Shown here: positions 11,539 through 24,247 of the stretch, piece after piece
Position numbering within the stretch: the stretch's first letter is position 1
Layout of the letters: the number at the start of each line of letters is the position of its first letter
Source: Echinometra lucunter
Lineage: Eukaryota; Echinodermata; Echinoidea; Camarodonta; Echinometridae
Direction: 5' to 3'
DNA length: 64,000 nucleotides
NCBI GenBank assembly: GCA_029962745.1
Contig: CM057155.1
Coordinates: 31,306,896 to 31,370,895 of the forward strand
Notes under the pieces: generated by a model
Told to the model about the DNA's origin: nothing
Database searches by the model: none
The model's input: only the letters and a program-made list of their open reading frames with translations
Translations under genes and position numbers: made by a program

Positions 11539-13572
11539 AACAAAACTGGCAATGTGTAACGTGATGTTACGAATGAAAATACGCTGAATTGAACATACAT
11601 GGGCAAACTATGCTAACATGTCATACAACACAGTAAGGTGCAACTTTAACTGAAAATCTCATTACCTTTATCCTTTATGGTGAATCTGACCAGCTCTGAA
11701 TGACCGCAAAGTTGTTCATTACGTAGACAAAGAATGCAAGCTAAGGTAATGTGATAATCTGCATAATCTATATCAAAAGCGATATTAATAGATTTTGTAA
11801 ACCGATCATGTTAATCAAAGGTCTACATTTTCGAAACCATCTAGTTTTGGAAAGCCGAGAACCAGTACAAGCATAAATCAAAAGAGTACAATGAGGAGAA
11901 AAACAACAACATAATGGCGAAGGGGCTTCCCCTAAATTAATTAACGGTGTGTAATGCAATTAAGGAACTGTTAGCAACGACGACTGCATTCAGCGTTGAA
12001 TATCACGCCACAGCCGTATTATCTGACACTCATTTTTCATTTAGGAACCCATCTAATGACAAGAGAGAGAAATAGAGAGAGAGAGAGAGAGAGAGAGAAC
12101 AAGAGTGAAAGATTTTGAAAGGGGAAAGTAAAGTAACTAAGAGTGTAAAATTATAAATTTCGTCGAAAGATCCATAATAAGAAGTTGTGCTTTTCCCCTG
12201 AAGAATTTTCTCCTTTCTCCACCTGACAGGGTTGGGACAAGGCAGACCTGTCATCAAGGGGGAGGGGGAGGGGGGAGGGGGGAGGGCAACGTAAAAATCC
12301 CCGCTACAAAATGATAACGACACAACGACTTCTCTCTGACTTGTGCCCCCTCTCTCTTTCTCTTTCTTTAATCAGTTTTCTGGATGACAAATTTCTGTCG
12401 AGTGGTTGTCTGGGAACAGTAGCATGAGTCATTACATAATATTTAAACCCTGAATTACACAAAAACGACGGTACGCATTATTAGATTACAATATCATACT
12501 CGACGCTAGCTTGAATATGCGGAAAGCGTATACACACATAAAATTCATATACCAAGAAATAAGACTAGGCCTACAATGATGTGGAGTATCATTACCATTG
12601 CTGAACACGGGTAACAACAAATCATTCATATAAAATGATTTGTTTACATATCCAGTCGTAAAACGCTATTTCATCAACAGATATTTCTTGTACACCATAC
12701 ATTTTCAACATGGTAGAAAAAAAAAAAAAAAAAAAAAAACCCCACAAAACAACAACAACAACAACAACAAACAACAACAACGAAAAAAAAAAAACCTTCA
12801 ATAAACCCAGTTAATAGTTGTTTCAGGGAGGTGTCACAGATGGTTGTATCACGTCGTTCCATGCATAACAGTATATGTCTGCATTCCCTCCAAGATTAAT
12901 GTCCCTATGAATATATCAATTACTGGGGTAATATGACAAAAATATAACACCCCTCTATAAAGAATGGTATGGACCAACAATATCAATTGTGCAATCTCGG
13001 ATGCAGTCACGTGGCTTATTAAGTATTCATGACACTTGAAGCATGATGCATATGCAGAGATTTCCTGAGCTTAGAGTATGCTAAACCTCAAATTGCGGCG
13101 AAAATTGGAAAACTATTAACAGAATTACTTGCCCACAAATCCGTCAGCTTTTGGTAATCTGCGGGATACACGTTTTAGCCTTGCGATGCGATAAAACGTA
13201 CAGATATACGCATGAAAGTGATATGGTATGATTCGGGGTATAGGCTGATACCACTCATGAGCTAAAATGTGTATCATAATCTGCCTAAATCCTTTATGTA
13301 CTACAGAATCTGAATACAACGATAATGGAAGTTATTCGTTTATCAAACGGATGGTTCAAAACCTCGGTTCCAAATATGCACGATAAAAGTCAATATGAAA
13401 ATAATCGCTTTAATCAGTTCAGAATAAGCTTTTATGAATGTAAACAGTACTTATTTCATACACAAGTCCTAAAAAAGGCTTTTGATGAAATGTAAAGATG
13501 GCAATACCCATGTGCGCGTGTGTAATTGGGTTTTTACAGACGTGTATCAAACAGATCTGATTATTTACGTCT
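11539..13572. other. gene-free stretch with simple repeats
   Basis: Contains a (GA)n block at 12,063-12,098, a G-rich block at 12,259-12,287, and A-run/(CAA)n tracts at 12,718-12,793. No exon was recognised. Confidence 0.5.
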
Positions 13573-13685
13573 GGGACCGACCTTTAACGTCACCGTCTGA
13601 AAGACGTGACTCAGGTTCGAACTTGGGTCCGATCAGAGTCAGTTTATCGGCGAAGACAAAGAGCTGACTGCGGACGGTACCGCTT
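13573..13685 (-). mobile_element. possible SINE fragment
   Basis: Contains TCAGGTTCGAACTTGGGTCC, which in reverse complement offers a pol III B-box-like GTTCGAACC. The flanking words resemble heads of tRNA-derived SINEs. No A box, tail or target duplication was identified, so this is weak. Confidence 0.25.
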
Positions 13686-13695
13686 TACACCGCAT

Positions 13696-14318
13696 GAGTT
13701 CTTAGAGAAGAAGCTCAAAGAACAAGAGTTCTTAGAGCAGGAGCTCCTAGAACAGAAGTTGCTAGAGCAGGAGTTCCTAGAGCAGAAGTTGCAAGAGCAG
13801 ATAATTCCTAGAGCAGAAGCTGCTTAGGCAGGAGTTGCGAGAGCAGGAGTTGCTAGAGCAAGAGTTCCTACAGCAGGAGTTGCTAGAGCAGGAGTACCTA
13901 GAGCAGGAGTTCCTAGAGGAGGAGTTCACAGAGCAGAGTTCCTAGAGTAGGAGTTCACAGAGCAGGAGTTCATAGAGCAATAGTTCGTAGAGCAGAAGTT
14001 ACTAGGCAGGAGTTACTAGAGCAGAAGCTGCTAAAGCAAGAGTTGCTAAAGCAAGAGTTGCTAAAGCAAGAGTTGCTAGAGCAGGAGTTGCTAGAGCAGG
14101 AGTTCCTAGAGGAGGAGTTCACAGAGCAGAGTTCCTAGAGCAGGAGTCCGTAGGTCAGGAATTCATAGAGCAGGGGAACAGGAATTATAGAGCAGGAGTT
14201 CCTAGGGCAGGAGTTCCGAAGGCAGGAGTCTCTAAAGCAAGAGTTCCTAGAGCAGGTGTTTACAGAATAGGAGTTCCTAGAGCAGGAGTTCATAGAGCAA
14301 GAGTTCCTAGGGCAAGAG
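13696..14318. repeat. 15-bp minisatellite, roughly 40 units
   Basis: Tandem units of the type GAGTTCCTAGAGCAG, with point variation (GAGTTGCTAGAGCAA, GAGTTCACAGAGCAG) and a few length changes. Because the unit is a multiple of three, one plus frame reads as Leu-Glu-Gln-Glu-Phe repeats and the opposite strand as Asn-Ser-Cys-Ser-Arg repeats. Stop codons interrupt the plus frame at about 13,825. This supports a non-coding minisatellite over a coiled-coil exon. Confidence 0.9.
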
Positions 14319-15876
14319 TTGCAGCATCCATGATTTTGTACATGTATGATGCATACTGGTAACACTAAATCCAGTAAAGTGTCAGATACAAGCAAGTGGG
14401 GATAAGCACATTCATAAATAATGCAATATATATAGAAACCGCACTATTCGTATTAAACACAATGCGGAAAATAGACTGAGGTGAACAGACAAAAAGAGGG
14501 AGGGTGGGGACCGTGGGGGAGAGAGAGAGAAAGAGAGAGAGAGGGGGGGGGGGGAGGCGTAATAAATTAGAGGGAAAGGAGAAAAATGAAAGTATGGAGT
14601 ATAGAATATTCATGACATAAGGAGAGAGAGAGGGATAGAGATAGGATTTGACACTGCGCTGACGTTATTTTTGTATCTTCCTCCACAAGCTATACACAGC
14701 CAATGGGGATAAGAGGAAGAATAAAGAGACTAGCGGTGCTATGACCCCAGATTCGCTCTAAAGTCCCGGCCTTCGACTCGACTATCAGATACAACTCACT
14801 AGCAAGGAAACAAAACCCATACCCGTCTTCCCTCTCGAGTGTTTGATTATGATGTGTACTTTAACCAGGTCTGTAAACGAGTCCACGGTGGGTTTTTTTC
14901 CTTCCCAATGCTTCGCTATTTTCTGCCCTCGCATGCGAAGCCCTATGCAGAGAAGCTGTGTGTGCATGTTATGTAGCTGCGAGGGATAAATCAGCGCTTG
15001 CTTGTTCGTGTATACCCCGGTAGTGTCCCGGTGAGAAGAGAGAAGGGTTTCGTTGGGAGTCAGATCGGAGCATGACAGAGTACCGTCCTGTACACGCATG
15101 TCCCCTGCTCGTTGCAGAAATTATTAATGCATTCGGCTAATGCATTTTTAATCATAAACTATGCGCGCGCCCCCACCATATACAAAAATACATGCCATCT
15201 CTCCCTCTACTAAAGCCCTTTCACTGGCTTTATCAATCACCCTAGCTTAAATGCATGAACATGGAAATTTATCCTCAGCACGACTTCAAGCCCCGAGGTG
15301 CATGCCAGCAAACTGAATTAATGGAAAGCGAAAGAAATCGACGTCATTTTCTATTTTTAATAGCACATTTTACGATCATTTCGATCTCGCCTGTTTCCAA
15401 ACATTATGTTCTAAAATCTTATCTGATCAGCATACATTATGATAAACAAAAGTGTTCTTTGCAAGAAAGATGGATATCTCAATGCTTTTTTATTGGCGCA
15501 ATGACCGAAACCGATTCTGAACTCCAGCAATAATTGTTAACACTTCTTTTTCCTCGAATTATACTTTAAAAGATATACTTTTTATTATGATGAAAACCTC
15601 ATGCTTCCTTCAGACTTTGGCAAGAAAGTGTCTTGAGGTTTTAGGGCATGTCTACATACTGCTGTTAAGTGAAGATCAATGACACTGTATCATAAAAATC
15701 ATTAGTGGGGCTTCAGGAAAATAAAATATGAGAACACACATAATTATTCTTGAAAGTCTGTTGTTGGAATATTATTATCGGCGTTATGTACCGTATTTCA
15801 CAGGTGCTTTTTAACATTTCGACATTGTGATGATAAGTGATTGCGTAGAATGTGAGAAATAATATCCCATAAGCTT
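14319..15876. other. gene-free stretch; GC-richer patch at 14.75-15.17 kb
   Basis: A GA/G-run tract lies at 14,519-14,558. The patch at 14,750-15,170 is less AT-rich than its surroundings and has a 104-codon minus frame, but there is no splice context or recognisable domain. Conserved non-coding sequence is one possibility. I assign no function. Confidence 0.35.
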
Positions 15877-16365
15877 TTAAAGGGGGGTACCCAATGCTGA
15901 AACAATGTTAGTTCATTTAAAAGAGCATGATTTTATTAGCAGAAAATCATCTGCCTAAAGTTTTTTAAAAAGTCGTGTTGCCAAGGAAACCCCCAAATGT
16001 GGTAAGATTTCAGGATATTTTTGACCCCTCAGCTGTGACCCAGTTTCAACCGGGTACCCACTTTGACGTCAAAATGACGTCAAGTGGGTACCTTGTCGCG
16101 CAATTCTAGCAAAATGCGCGCAAGGTATAATACATATTGTACAGTCTAGCGCGCAGCACAACTGCAATGCGCGAAGCTGGGTACCCACTTTCACGTCATA
16201 CCTCATACTCAAATTTTTTGGTCAACTCTTGACTTTTTATGAGAAAATTAGCCAAAATGCATTGATTTCGATTGAAAATCATTAAATTTTTAATGTTATT
16301 CTTCTTAGAATTCTATTCTCGATCATATATCCAAAAAAAATTACCATTGTGTAATCACTTTAAGC
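15877..16365 (+). mobile_element. TTAA-type element family 3, copy 1
   Basis: Begins TTAAAGGGGGGTACCCAATG and matches the reverse complement of 22,758-23,257 at a high level along its whole length. It contains GGTACCCACTTTGACGTCA followed at once by its inverted copy, and a third related word at about 16,180 (GGGTACCCACTTTCACGTCA). The right end stops at CACTTTAAGCA and lacks the last few bases present in copy 2. No coding capacity. Confidence 0.8.
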
Positions 16366-17444
16366 AAAACTGTCAACTACAGTGGATTGATATTTTAAAA
16401 AATATAAATATCAAAAGCAACAAGAATCGTTGTCGAACCGCGGTACGAAAAATATAAAAATAATACATATCGCCAAATCTAATATCAACATAATTCCAAA
16501 CCAATGTTGCTATTTTATATTAATCAACATCTGTGAAAAAAATACTTTACTTCCTTAGTTTAAACCTCTCCTTTCCAAACAATGCTACTGGGTTCCTCAA
16601 AATAGCTTCTGTAAGTAATGCACAGTCAGTGACCTCTTAGAAGTGTGTGAAGTAATCGTTATCTTCATTGTTTCTGAGAACTGACCTATATACTTGAGTT
16701 TTCTACTGATTTCGGACTACACTTTGTATGTTTCTTGATTTAAGGAACCCTTGTAGATAAGTTCAGTTCTGAAAATATTACAGAAACAGATTATCCTCCA
16801 TGAGAATTCTATTTTTCATTTATGCTGTGTATATAATACATTTAGGCTACTTCAGTGTTTAGTTTGTAAAATCTGTATCATTAATTTTATAATTATTGAA
16901 TGTATTTCAATATTTTTACATTTTTCATTGAAACTGTAAACAATCAGCCACTCGCAGCTAATCACAAGTTGTATCAAACCATGAACAAAATAATAGACAA
17001 AATAAACCATAATACTTAATCACTGTTTGGTCATCTTGATCATTAATCGTTTTCATGTTCAGTTTAAAAAGAAAAACCCTTCAACTCCATTTTTCCGTCT
17101 TCCCCACTTTCTGTTTATTCCCTAGTCTAGTTTGGGGTGAAACGACGAAAACTGTGGACCAATATTCACCTCTGCTTCCAGCGATTATGAATAAAATTCA
17201 ATTTATACACGATAGCACGACCTTGTCGACCCCTGGCCATGAGGGAGGGGTGAGAACGTTTGACATTAAAGGGACGATGATCCGTGTAGTTTCATCTGTT
17301 CGCAGGTCAAGAATAGCCCGCGCTTAATATACTTCAACTTTTAGGGTACATGCCTGTTTTGTGTGATATTAAGGTATATGACGTGGCTTCAATTCTACAT
17401 AACACATGAAACAGGACAATCACTTGAAAGAGAACAGAATTTAG
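16366..17444. other. AT-rich stretch, nothing recognised
   Basis: No repeat with a partner in the window and no exon was seen. TTAAAGGGACGATGATCCG at about 17,262 resembles another TTAA-type terminus. Confidence 0.4.
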
Positions 17445-17849
17445 TTAAAGGTAAGGCCACATAAAAACAAATCTTAGTTTCTCGTCCCCTCCTCCTCCCT
17501 TTTTCGGTGAGCCTGAAATTTTGTGTTATTTTGTTATTTTTGTTCTGAAATGAAATTAATTTTAATCTGAGTATATTTAGACAATGAGGTTACAAAAAAA
17601 AAAATTAAAAAATCATTAATATCATTCATTTCCACATTGTTTTGAGCCTTTTATGCGTTTATATCAATGAAGTATCAAAAAGAGATATCAAAAAGAAAAA
17701 AAAATAGGCAATGTTTATTCAATTGTCCGAATAGCATTTCATGTGCAAAAAATATCAAATATCAAATAACATGGAACCCCCCTCCTCCTCAATTTGAAAA
17801 TATCCGGACGAGAAACTAGGAATCAATTTTACTTGGCCTAAGGCTAAAC
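17445..17849 (+). mobile_element. foldback MITE family 6, copy 1
   Basis: Starts TTAAAGGTAAGGCC and then ATAAAAACAAATCTTAG. It ends with the inverse TAGGAATCAATTTTACTTGG followed by CCTAAGG. Inner ends both carry TTTCTCGTCC or its complement. It matches 38,638-38,896 in the same orientation (GGTGAGCCT, CACATTGTTTTGA, AATAGCATTTCATGT, CAAATAACATGGAA). It is longer than copy 2 because of central differences. Confidence 0.7.
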
Positions 17850-18604
17850 CTTCGGCTTGTTACAGGTTCACTGTATAACTCTTGTCTCTTTTCCTCCTTT
17901 TTATTGCTTGAATTATTTCTCTGTTTAACAGTAATAATAGAAACATTCAGGGCGTAAACAGCATAAAATTACTGCAATAATGCAGTTTTGTGGTATGCAT
18001 CGTTAAATGGGGTATCTTCTTGCCTCTTTTTTATTCTTCCAAAAGTGTGAATAGTCAACAAAAAAAAAAAAGAAAAAAAAAGAGGCTGAAACACTAAATT
18101 CATTCTCAATATATTGCATTTTATTTGTAATGACAGCACGACAAAACTTGATCAAATATTTGAGGTGGAGCTCGCTTAGTAATTATTTACCCTAAGGTAA
18201 GAATCGATATTGGGCAGACATAGCGCTCTTCGGTTTGTTTCGAAATTAATGCTTCATTAAAGTCCCAATAATACCGACATTTGTCAAGAGCTTTCCATAA
18301 TAAGAATGACATGCGAAAACGGTCTAAACTGAACGGAAAATGCAGAATAACGAAAAAGAAGTGTACGAACGTGTAGATGTAAAAGCGTCGATGTTTTACA
18401 AAATGTTCTCTCGCACAATGGTTAATTCCCCAGACGTTTGATTTCTTTCAATCGTCTGAATATAAGGATATCCATTCATCACATACAAACTACTTCACTT
18501 ACGTAAGCCTAAAACCGTAATTGTTCCACAATCTATCAGACAAGCTGTCACAGTTTTATCTAAACCTCTTCTCCTGTTGTCATCTTATCTTCTGACTATT
18601 GGAA

Positions 18605-18636
<32 letters not shown>

Positions 18637-18927
18637 GGCTGCAGTTAGCGCGATGAAAATGTACTGATGTAAAGGGGGCGGAGGGGGAAGGGCGTTGTCC
18701 TCATCCCCTCCATTACATGGTCTTGAGGGAGAACGAAGTGAGTGAAAGAGAGAGAGAGAGAGAGTGAAGGAAAGAGGGATAAAGAGAATAAGAGAGAGAG
18801 AGACAGACAGAGAGGAGGGGGGCTGCAGTTAGCGCGATGAAAATGTACTGGTGTAAAGGGGGCGGAGGGGGAAGGGCGTTGTCCTCATCCCCTCCATTAC
18901 ATGACCTTTAGGGAGAACGAAGTGAGT

Positions 18928-18976
<49 letters not shown>

Positions 18977-20768
18977 AGAGTGATAAAGCGAATAAGAGAG
19001 AGTGAGAAAGAAAGAGATAGAGAGGGAGAGGGGGAGGGCGAATAAATACAAAAATGAAACCCCTAAGTCCCCGCACATATCCTGACTTCACTTGCTATGT
19101 CACTAGACTCGACAGCATTTCATCACGTATTATTCATAAATTTACAAGACCTCCTCACAAGACCACCCCCTCCCATGAACGGCCCCGCACTACACCACAG
19201 TTAATGATATACATGTAATACAATCGCAGTTGCTTGCAGCTCTATCATCATGGTATTCATAATTTAATGAAAATTTTGCTAGAGCCCGTCGCACTCCATT
19301 AATTACGTAATCAACCTTGACATGAAATTAACATGAATATCATCATATTCCACGTTATTGTCCAGTATAATATGATTGTCATTAAGGGTACAAACACGAA
19401 GAACGCACTTGCCGTTTTTCATTTCCTCTATCTGTTCCACAATCCTCAAATGATAAACAAAAAAGTCAAACCTAGCAGTATTTTCAAATCTATTTATTTA
19501 CAAAAAAAAAAGGCAATAATCGTTTTCTAGTTTCTCATCTAGCTTAAATCGAAAGAGATTCATACCCTCTAAATTATCTTTTTTTTTGGGGGGGGGGAGG
19601 GGAGGTTGGTAAACAATGTAAAGAATTGCATGCAGTCATGGATCTTTCATCCAAATTGTTTATGCAATTTATTGTATAATGTGGAACCTACGCAGGTAGC
19701 ATGCTTATTTCATATTCATCTCTTGGTGGTGTATTCCTGATTTCCCAGCTAAAATACTATTCGAAAATTTCAAAGGATAAAATTACAAGTTTTCTCTCTT
19801 TTTTTTGGGGGGGGGGGGGCTGTTGGTGGGGTGGGAGTGGGGTAACAATCAAGAGGCTTATGAGCGAGATTTACTGTCTTCAAAATGTTCAGCATTATTT
19901 AAGAGGCGGACACAGATTATAGGAAATGGATGGGTTACGAAATGTTCCTTTTTTTGTGCCAGTCACAAAGGAGGGGGGGGGGGGGGGGGGCGGCTCATTC
20001 GCCCCTTGACCGGTCTGTGCATCCTAGGGCTCCAAGATTGAAAGAAATTACTAATCGTCCAGCCGCTTTACCTGCAGATGATTGTCGTTAACCACAAGAT
20101 CAAATCTCCGTCGTGATATATCGTTCGACAGCGGTCATTGCACTTTGTCTTTATGACGTCAGTCACTCGTCTCTGATTGGACAACGGTACGGTGAGAATG
20201 AATGGGGCACCCGTGCGCAAAACAAACGGATGAATCTCTTCCATTCTTTATCAACACCATTTGCACTCATAATGTGAACATTGCACTTGGTGCAAAACAA
20301 ACGAAATATGTAACATTTTTTGATCGATAACTAAAAATGTATACTATAGCACCAATGCCAAGTTTGCGTAGGTTATGAACTTATGATGATGTTTAAATAA
20401 GTATGGCTCTTCCTAGGATTTGAGAAATTTAATCTTATAAATTCTTACACGTTATAACTTTTCCATTCGCTTCATCTCTTAAGAACAACAATCAAGACCT
20501 CACAATATGTGAGTATATCCAGAAGGGCACTAGCTCATATCATTTCATACAGAATTAACGCCCTTTGGGCTCCAAACAGACGATATATTCTGGGTATATT
20601 CATGCAGTTTTTGCCCGTAATGCGAAATGGAATGGCACGGGAATGCATTATTGCGCCAAAGGTGTAGTTTTCTGAGGTTTATATTACTAAACATACATCT
20701 TTCGTTTTTTGTTTGTCAGATATCCAATACTCATCAATAGCTAACAATAAGAGGACACTTAATCAATA
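17850..20768. other. gene-free stretch with poly-G and GA tracts
   Basis: Besides the tandem duplication at 18,603-19,010 there are G-rich runs near 19,588 and 19,807 and a G18 run at 19,973-19,990. Near 20,155 a TGACGTCA and an inverted CCAAT word (ATTGG) lie about 20 bp apart, which is promoter-like on the minus strand. No exon follows convincingly. Confidence 0.4.
18603..19010. repeat. two-unit tandem duplication, period 184 bp
   Basis: CTGCAGTTAGCGCGATGAAA begins at 18,639 and again at 18,823. The shared unit runs from a GA tract with poly-G, through a G-rich block, to GAACGAAGTGAGTGA and a second GA tract. The second unit has a longer (GA)n. Confidence 0.9.
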
Positions 20769-21132
20769 TCAAAGTCATTGAGTAACTTTTATATGAGCTG
20801 CATGGACCTACATGCTATAAGTGTATGATTGTTTAAATATGAAGCACTGAAAATGCACTTCAAAAGCATCATCTTGCGCTTCACAAAAAGTGAAAACATA
20901 TAGTGACCGGAAATACCAGACCCTTTTTTACCCCACAGACATGATACACTGCAGTGTCAGACAAAATCATATACCAGGTTGCTTTTGCAAAGGGCAGAAT
21001 TCAGTGATAGATATCGTGACAACTGACCATAACATCTTATATTTCGAAACGTTTATATTCATGGCTGTTTATTTATCCCCACAACACAGACCTATTAAAT
21101 CAAGCCTCAATCAAGTTACCGGATCCCTTCAA
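20769..21132 (+). mobile_element. TTAA-type MITE family 1, copy 2
   Basis: Same orientation as 51,745-52,133 and opposite to 1-320. Runs from AAAGTCATTGAGTAAC to GTTACCGGATCCCTTCAA. The TTAA ends are eroded here (TATC on the left, TCAA on the right). An A-rich run follows directly. Confidence 0.8.
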
Positions 21133-22757
21133 TCAAAAAAAAAAAAAAAAAAAAAATACACGACAAATATATAGAGATCATCTTACAAAGGCATGAGATT
21201 CGACATCCTTCCATCATGACATTATAACATCTTAAGCTCACCACACACACTATACCATCCGTCTCTGCGATCCGACTTTGGAAAAATTTGTTATAGCATT
21301 TGATATGAACATTCAACCATGTAAAATCTTAATGATTAAAGTTACGAATAGTTGCATGCATGGTTCTCTGCAGTACATAACACCCATGGTACGAATACCA
21401 TGCGTACAGGATTTCAGACAAGGAAGAACCATGTGTGAAATTGCTGCACCATGCGTGGCGACAAGGGTAAAAAAAATATTGGAGTACATATTCCTAATAT
21501 TAATGATAAATGCCACAGATTGTTTTGTTTTTTGGCAATGTATTTGTGCTATTAGGCAATTAGTAGACAACTCCTGCTCACCAAGAAGTATTTTTCATCC
21601 TTTTGCTATAGCATATACTGCCACCACACCTAAATTTCGCGTTTTGTGCAGAGGGGGAACCGTGTGTGGATTATTTTCTAGTGAGAACCCTGATTGTATG
21701 AACAATAAAATCGAAATTCCGGGCTATTGCGAGGCTCCTTGTAGGAATAAAAGCGAATTCCATACGAAATCGTAGTGACGTCATAGCAATCTTGCGATCG
21801 GCTACGATTTGAAGCCGATTTGGCCTTTACTCCGACCACAAGACTTGCAGTTAACCAAAATTTCGATTTTAGTAATCCTATCATTATTCCAAACTTCAAA
21901 TAAGATGATTTTACTAGTTTAAACTTTCATATTTAATGCAAAATGCGATTTGTTCGAAACTCGGGTCGCATTCGGATCGTATAATGTGCGGCCGGCTTTA
22001 GTGACAAACTTGCAACATTATGCATCTAATTATCTTTCTGTTTCGTGACAGAATAATTAATGGCTCTGGCATCAAATCATCATTACCAAAGTCCTGTTTC
22101 GATTGCATACAAATTACTTGAACAGAAAACATCTCCAGTATTCAACAGTATATAGTCCAACGAAAGTGAATCATAATTCAAATATGCATGTACTTGTAAT
22201 GACTTTTATGTTTATTAAAAAATGTTATGAAAGTTATTCCCATTACTCATTAAAGAAGGGCCAATAAACTAATTTTTCAAAATTGCCCTATTTTGAAAAA
22301 GAGTGCTATGCGCTCCGATTCGTTCTGCCTCCGTTACATTTTTGAATCGCGTGGTTATCAGGCTTGTAGTAAATTACTTGCTTTCCGTCAAAATCCCTTT
22401 CTATAATTGTTAATTGAAGTATTCGAGTGGTAACTTTCTGATCGAGGTTTCAGTTAGGAATGGGCATTCAAGAGCAATATTTGAAATCTTTCATCACGGA
22501 GTTACCAAAATGCATTGCCATTAATCTTTCTTTTGCAGTCAGTTCAGGTGTGAAGAACGCGCGAAGAAAGAGAATACCTATACTGCTCTCGCAAAGGCGA
22601 TTATACAGCATCTCTGATTGTATTCATGCATTTTCCCAGGGCAAATCATGTTCAGCAATTTGGTGGACGACAATTATCTGCCACAGGCGTGTACGTGTCT
22701 GTACAATTCGAAGATAATGATGAATTTTAAGAGCTACATTTATAACCACATATCCAT
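21133..22757. other. gene-free stretch; possible old DNA-element remnant
   Basis: An A22 or similar run follows the MITE. The segment at about 21,718-21,995 (AATCGTAGTGACGTCATAGC near its start, GTGCGGCCGGCTTTA near its end) has the look of a decayed DNA-transposon fragment, but no inverted ends were confirmed. The 165-codon frame at 21,278-21,775 starts at TTG and matches nothing I recognise. Confidence 0.35.
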
Positions 22758-23257
22758 TTAAAGGAATGCTTAAAGTGATTACACAATGGTAAACATTTTT
22801 TGGATATATGATCGAGAATGGAATTATAAGAAGAATAACATTAGAAATTTGATGATTTTCAATCGAAATCAATGCATTTTGGCTAATTTTCTCATAAAAA
22901 GTCGAGAGTTGACCAAAAAATTTGAGGATGGGGTATGACGTCAAAGTGGGTACCCTGCTTCGCGCATTGCAGTTGTGCTACGCGCTAGACTGTACAATAT
23001 GTATTATACCTTGCGCGCATTTTGCTAGAATTGCGCGACATGGTACCCACTTTTACGTCATTTTGACGTCAAAGTGGGTACCCAGTTGAAACTGGGTCTC
23101 AGCTGAGGGGTCAAAAATATCCTGAAATCTTACCACATTTTGGGGTTTCCTTGGCAACACGACTTTTTAAAAAACTTTAGGCCGATGATTTTCAGCTAAT
23201 GAAATCAAGCTCTTTTAAATGAACTAACACTGTTTCAGCATTGGGTACCCCCTTTAA
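22758..23257 (-). mobile_element. TTAA-type element family 3, copy 2 (500 bp)
   Basis: Bounded by TTAA at 22,758-22,761 and 23,254-23,257. Read on the minus strand it starts TTAAAGGGGGTACCC and ends GCATTCCTTTAA. It is inverted relative to 15,877-16,365, about 6.4 kb away. It preserves the three GGTACCC...ACGTCA words. No coding capacity. Confidence 0.85.
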
Positions 23258-23756
23258 GGTATAGTTTATAAATAACCTCAACCTAGCATTGTTTGCCAAT
23301 GAGCCCCGAGGAGTTGCAACCATTCGCATCTTATACCAGGCACCCATTAACTCCGTCTTCATTTGAAATCGATAATGATTAAATAGCAAACATGTTTGAT
23401 AAAATATTTAAAAAATAAAGAAGACATTTGAGGTTTCTGGGCACCTGAAGAACTGAATACCCTTTATATGGGACTGATACATAATGATCTAATTAAGAAA
23501 GGAAACTTATAATGCCTCTATACATAGTCCGCTACTGTCCAATGCATGTCATTAATAAGTTAGTATGATCAATGTTAACTTGACACTTAATTTATGATGT
23601 ATTCTTCCGTGTTTTGATTTTTACTGTATGAATTAAATTAATTCCCACCATGTAGTGCAATACCTTAGATTTACTTGTTATTCATCCATTTTCATGCAAT
23701 TTCTTATACTACGACTTATTTTCTATTTCATCAATTTTACTTTTGAACTAAACAGA

Positions 23757-23987
23757 GCCCTGAGGAAGACCAGCTTGTTTTAATGTCAACATGTTTTATA
23801 TTTTGCCAATTTTATCCAGTATTATTTCCGTTTTTATGTTATGTTATTTTGATTTCGTTATGCCATTCTATCATGCCATGTTTGTTATCTGCTTCGCATT
23901 ATCGTATGTTTGATTGTTTTTTATGCTGATCAGGCCACTCTGTATAAATATTCGTGAATAAATAAATAAATAAATAAATAAATAAAA
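23757..23987 (+). mobile_element. LINE-like 3' end with (AATA)n tail
   Basis: Starts near GAGCCCTGAGGAAGACCAGC, a motif style common in 3' ends of non-LTR retrotransposons. It runs through AT-rich sequence and ends in GAATAAATAAATAAATAAAT repeats at 23,957-23,987. No reverse transcriptase frame lies upstream, so at most it is a 5'-truncated copy. Confidence 0.4.
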
Positions 23988-24071
23988 ATGTTCCTCGTTC
24001 CTGGAATAAAACATTTCTTTCATATTTTTAAAACTGTACAGTGGAATAAAGGTTTTAGATATCACGGAGCA

Positions 24072-24247
24072 TAATCTGGTGACCCGGGAAAGAAACCAAG
24101 TCGATATACGCTAGTGCCCTTTTTGGCTTTGGTACAGTCCTCAATAGTCAATACCAGGTCCCTCGGAGAGGACACATAAAGCCGTCGGTCCTCTGGTTGC
24201 TTACTTACAAGCATGCATGCAGTCAGGTAAAACAAACAAACAAACAA
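24072..24247 (+). mobile_element. SINE, 5'-truncated copy
   Basis: Shares with 42,551-42,760 the blocks TGCCCTTT, AATACCAGGTCC(C)TCGGAG, AAAGCCGTCGGTCCTCTGG and TTGCTTACTTACAAGCATGC, and the end GGTAAAACAAACAAAC. The tRNA-like head present in the other copy is missing or degraded. The (CAAA)n tail fits LINE-driven retroposition. Confidence 0.7.

Noticed and set aside
13606..14395. Coiled-coil or Cys-rich repeat protein on either strand
   Set aside because: Frames are products of a 15-bp minisatellite and are broken by stops and length changes.
21278..21775. Longest open frame in the window (165 codons)
   Set aside because: Begins at TTG, overlaps an opposite-strand frame, has no recognised domain, and ends in what looks like decayed repeat sequence.
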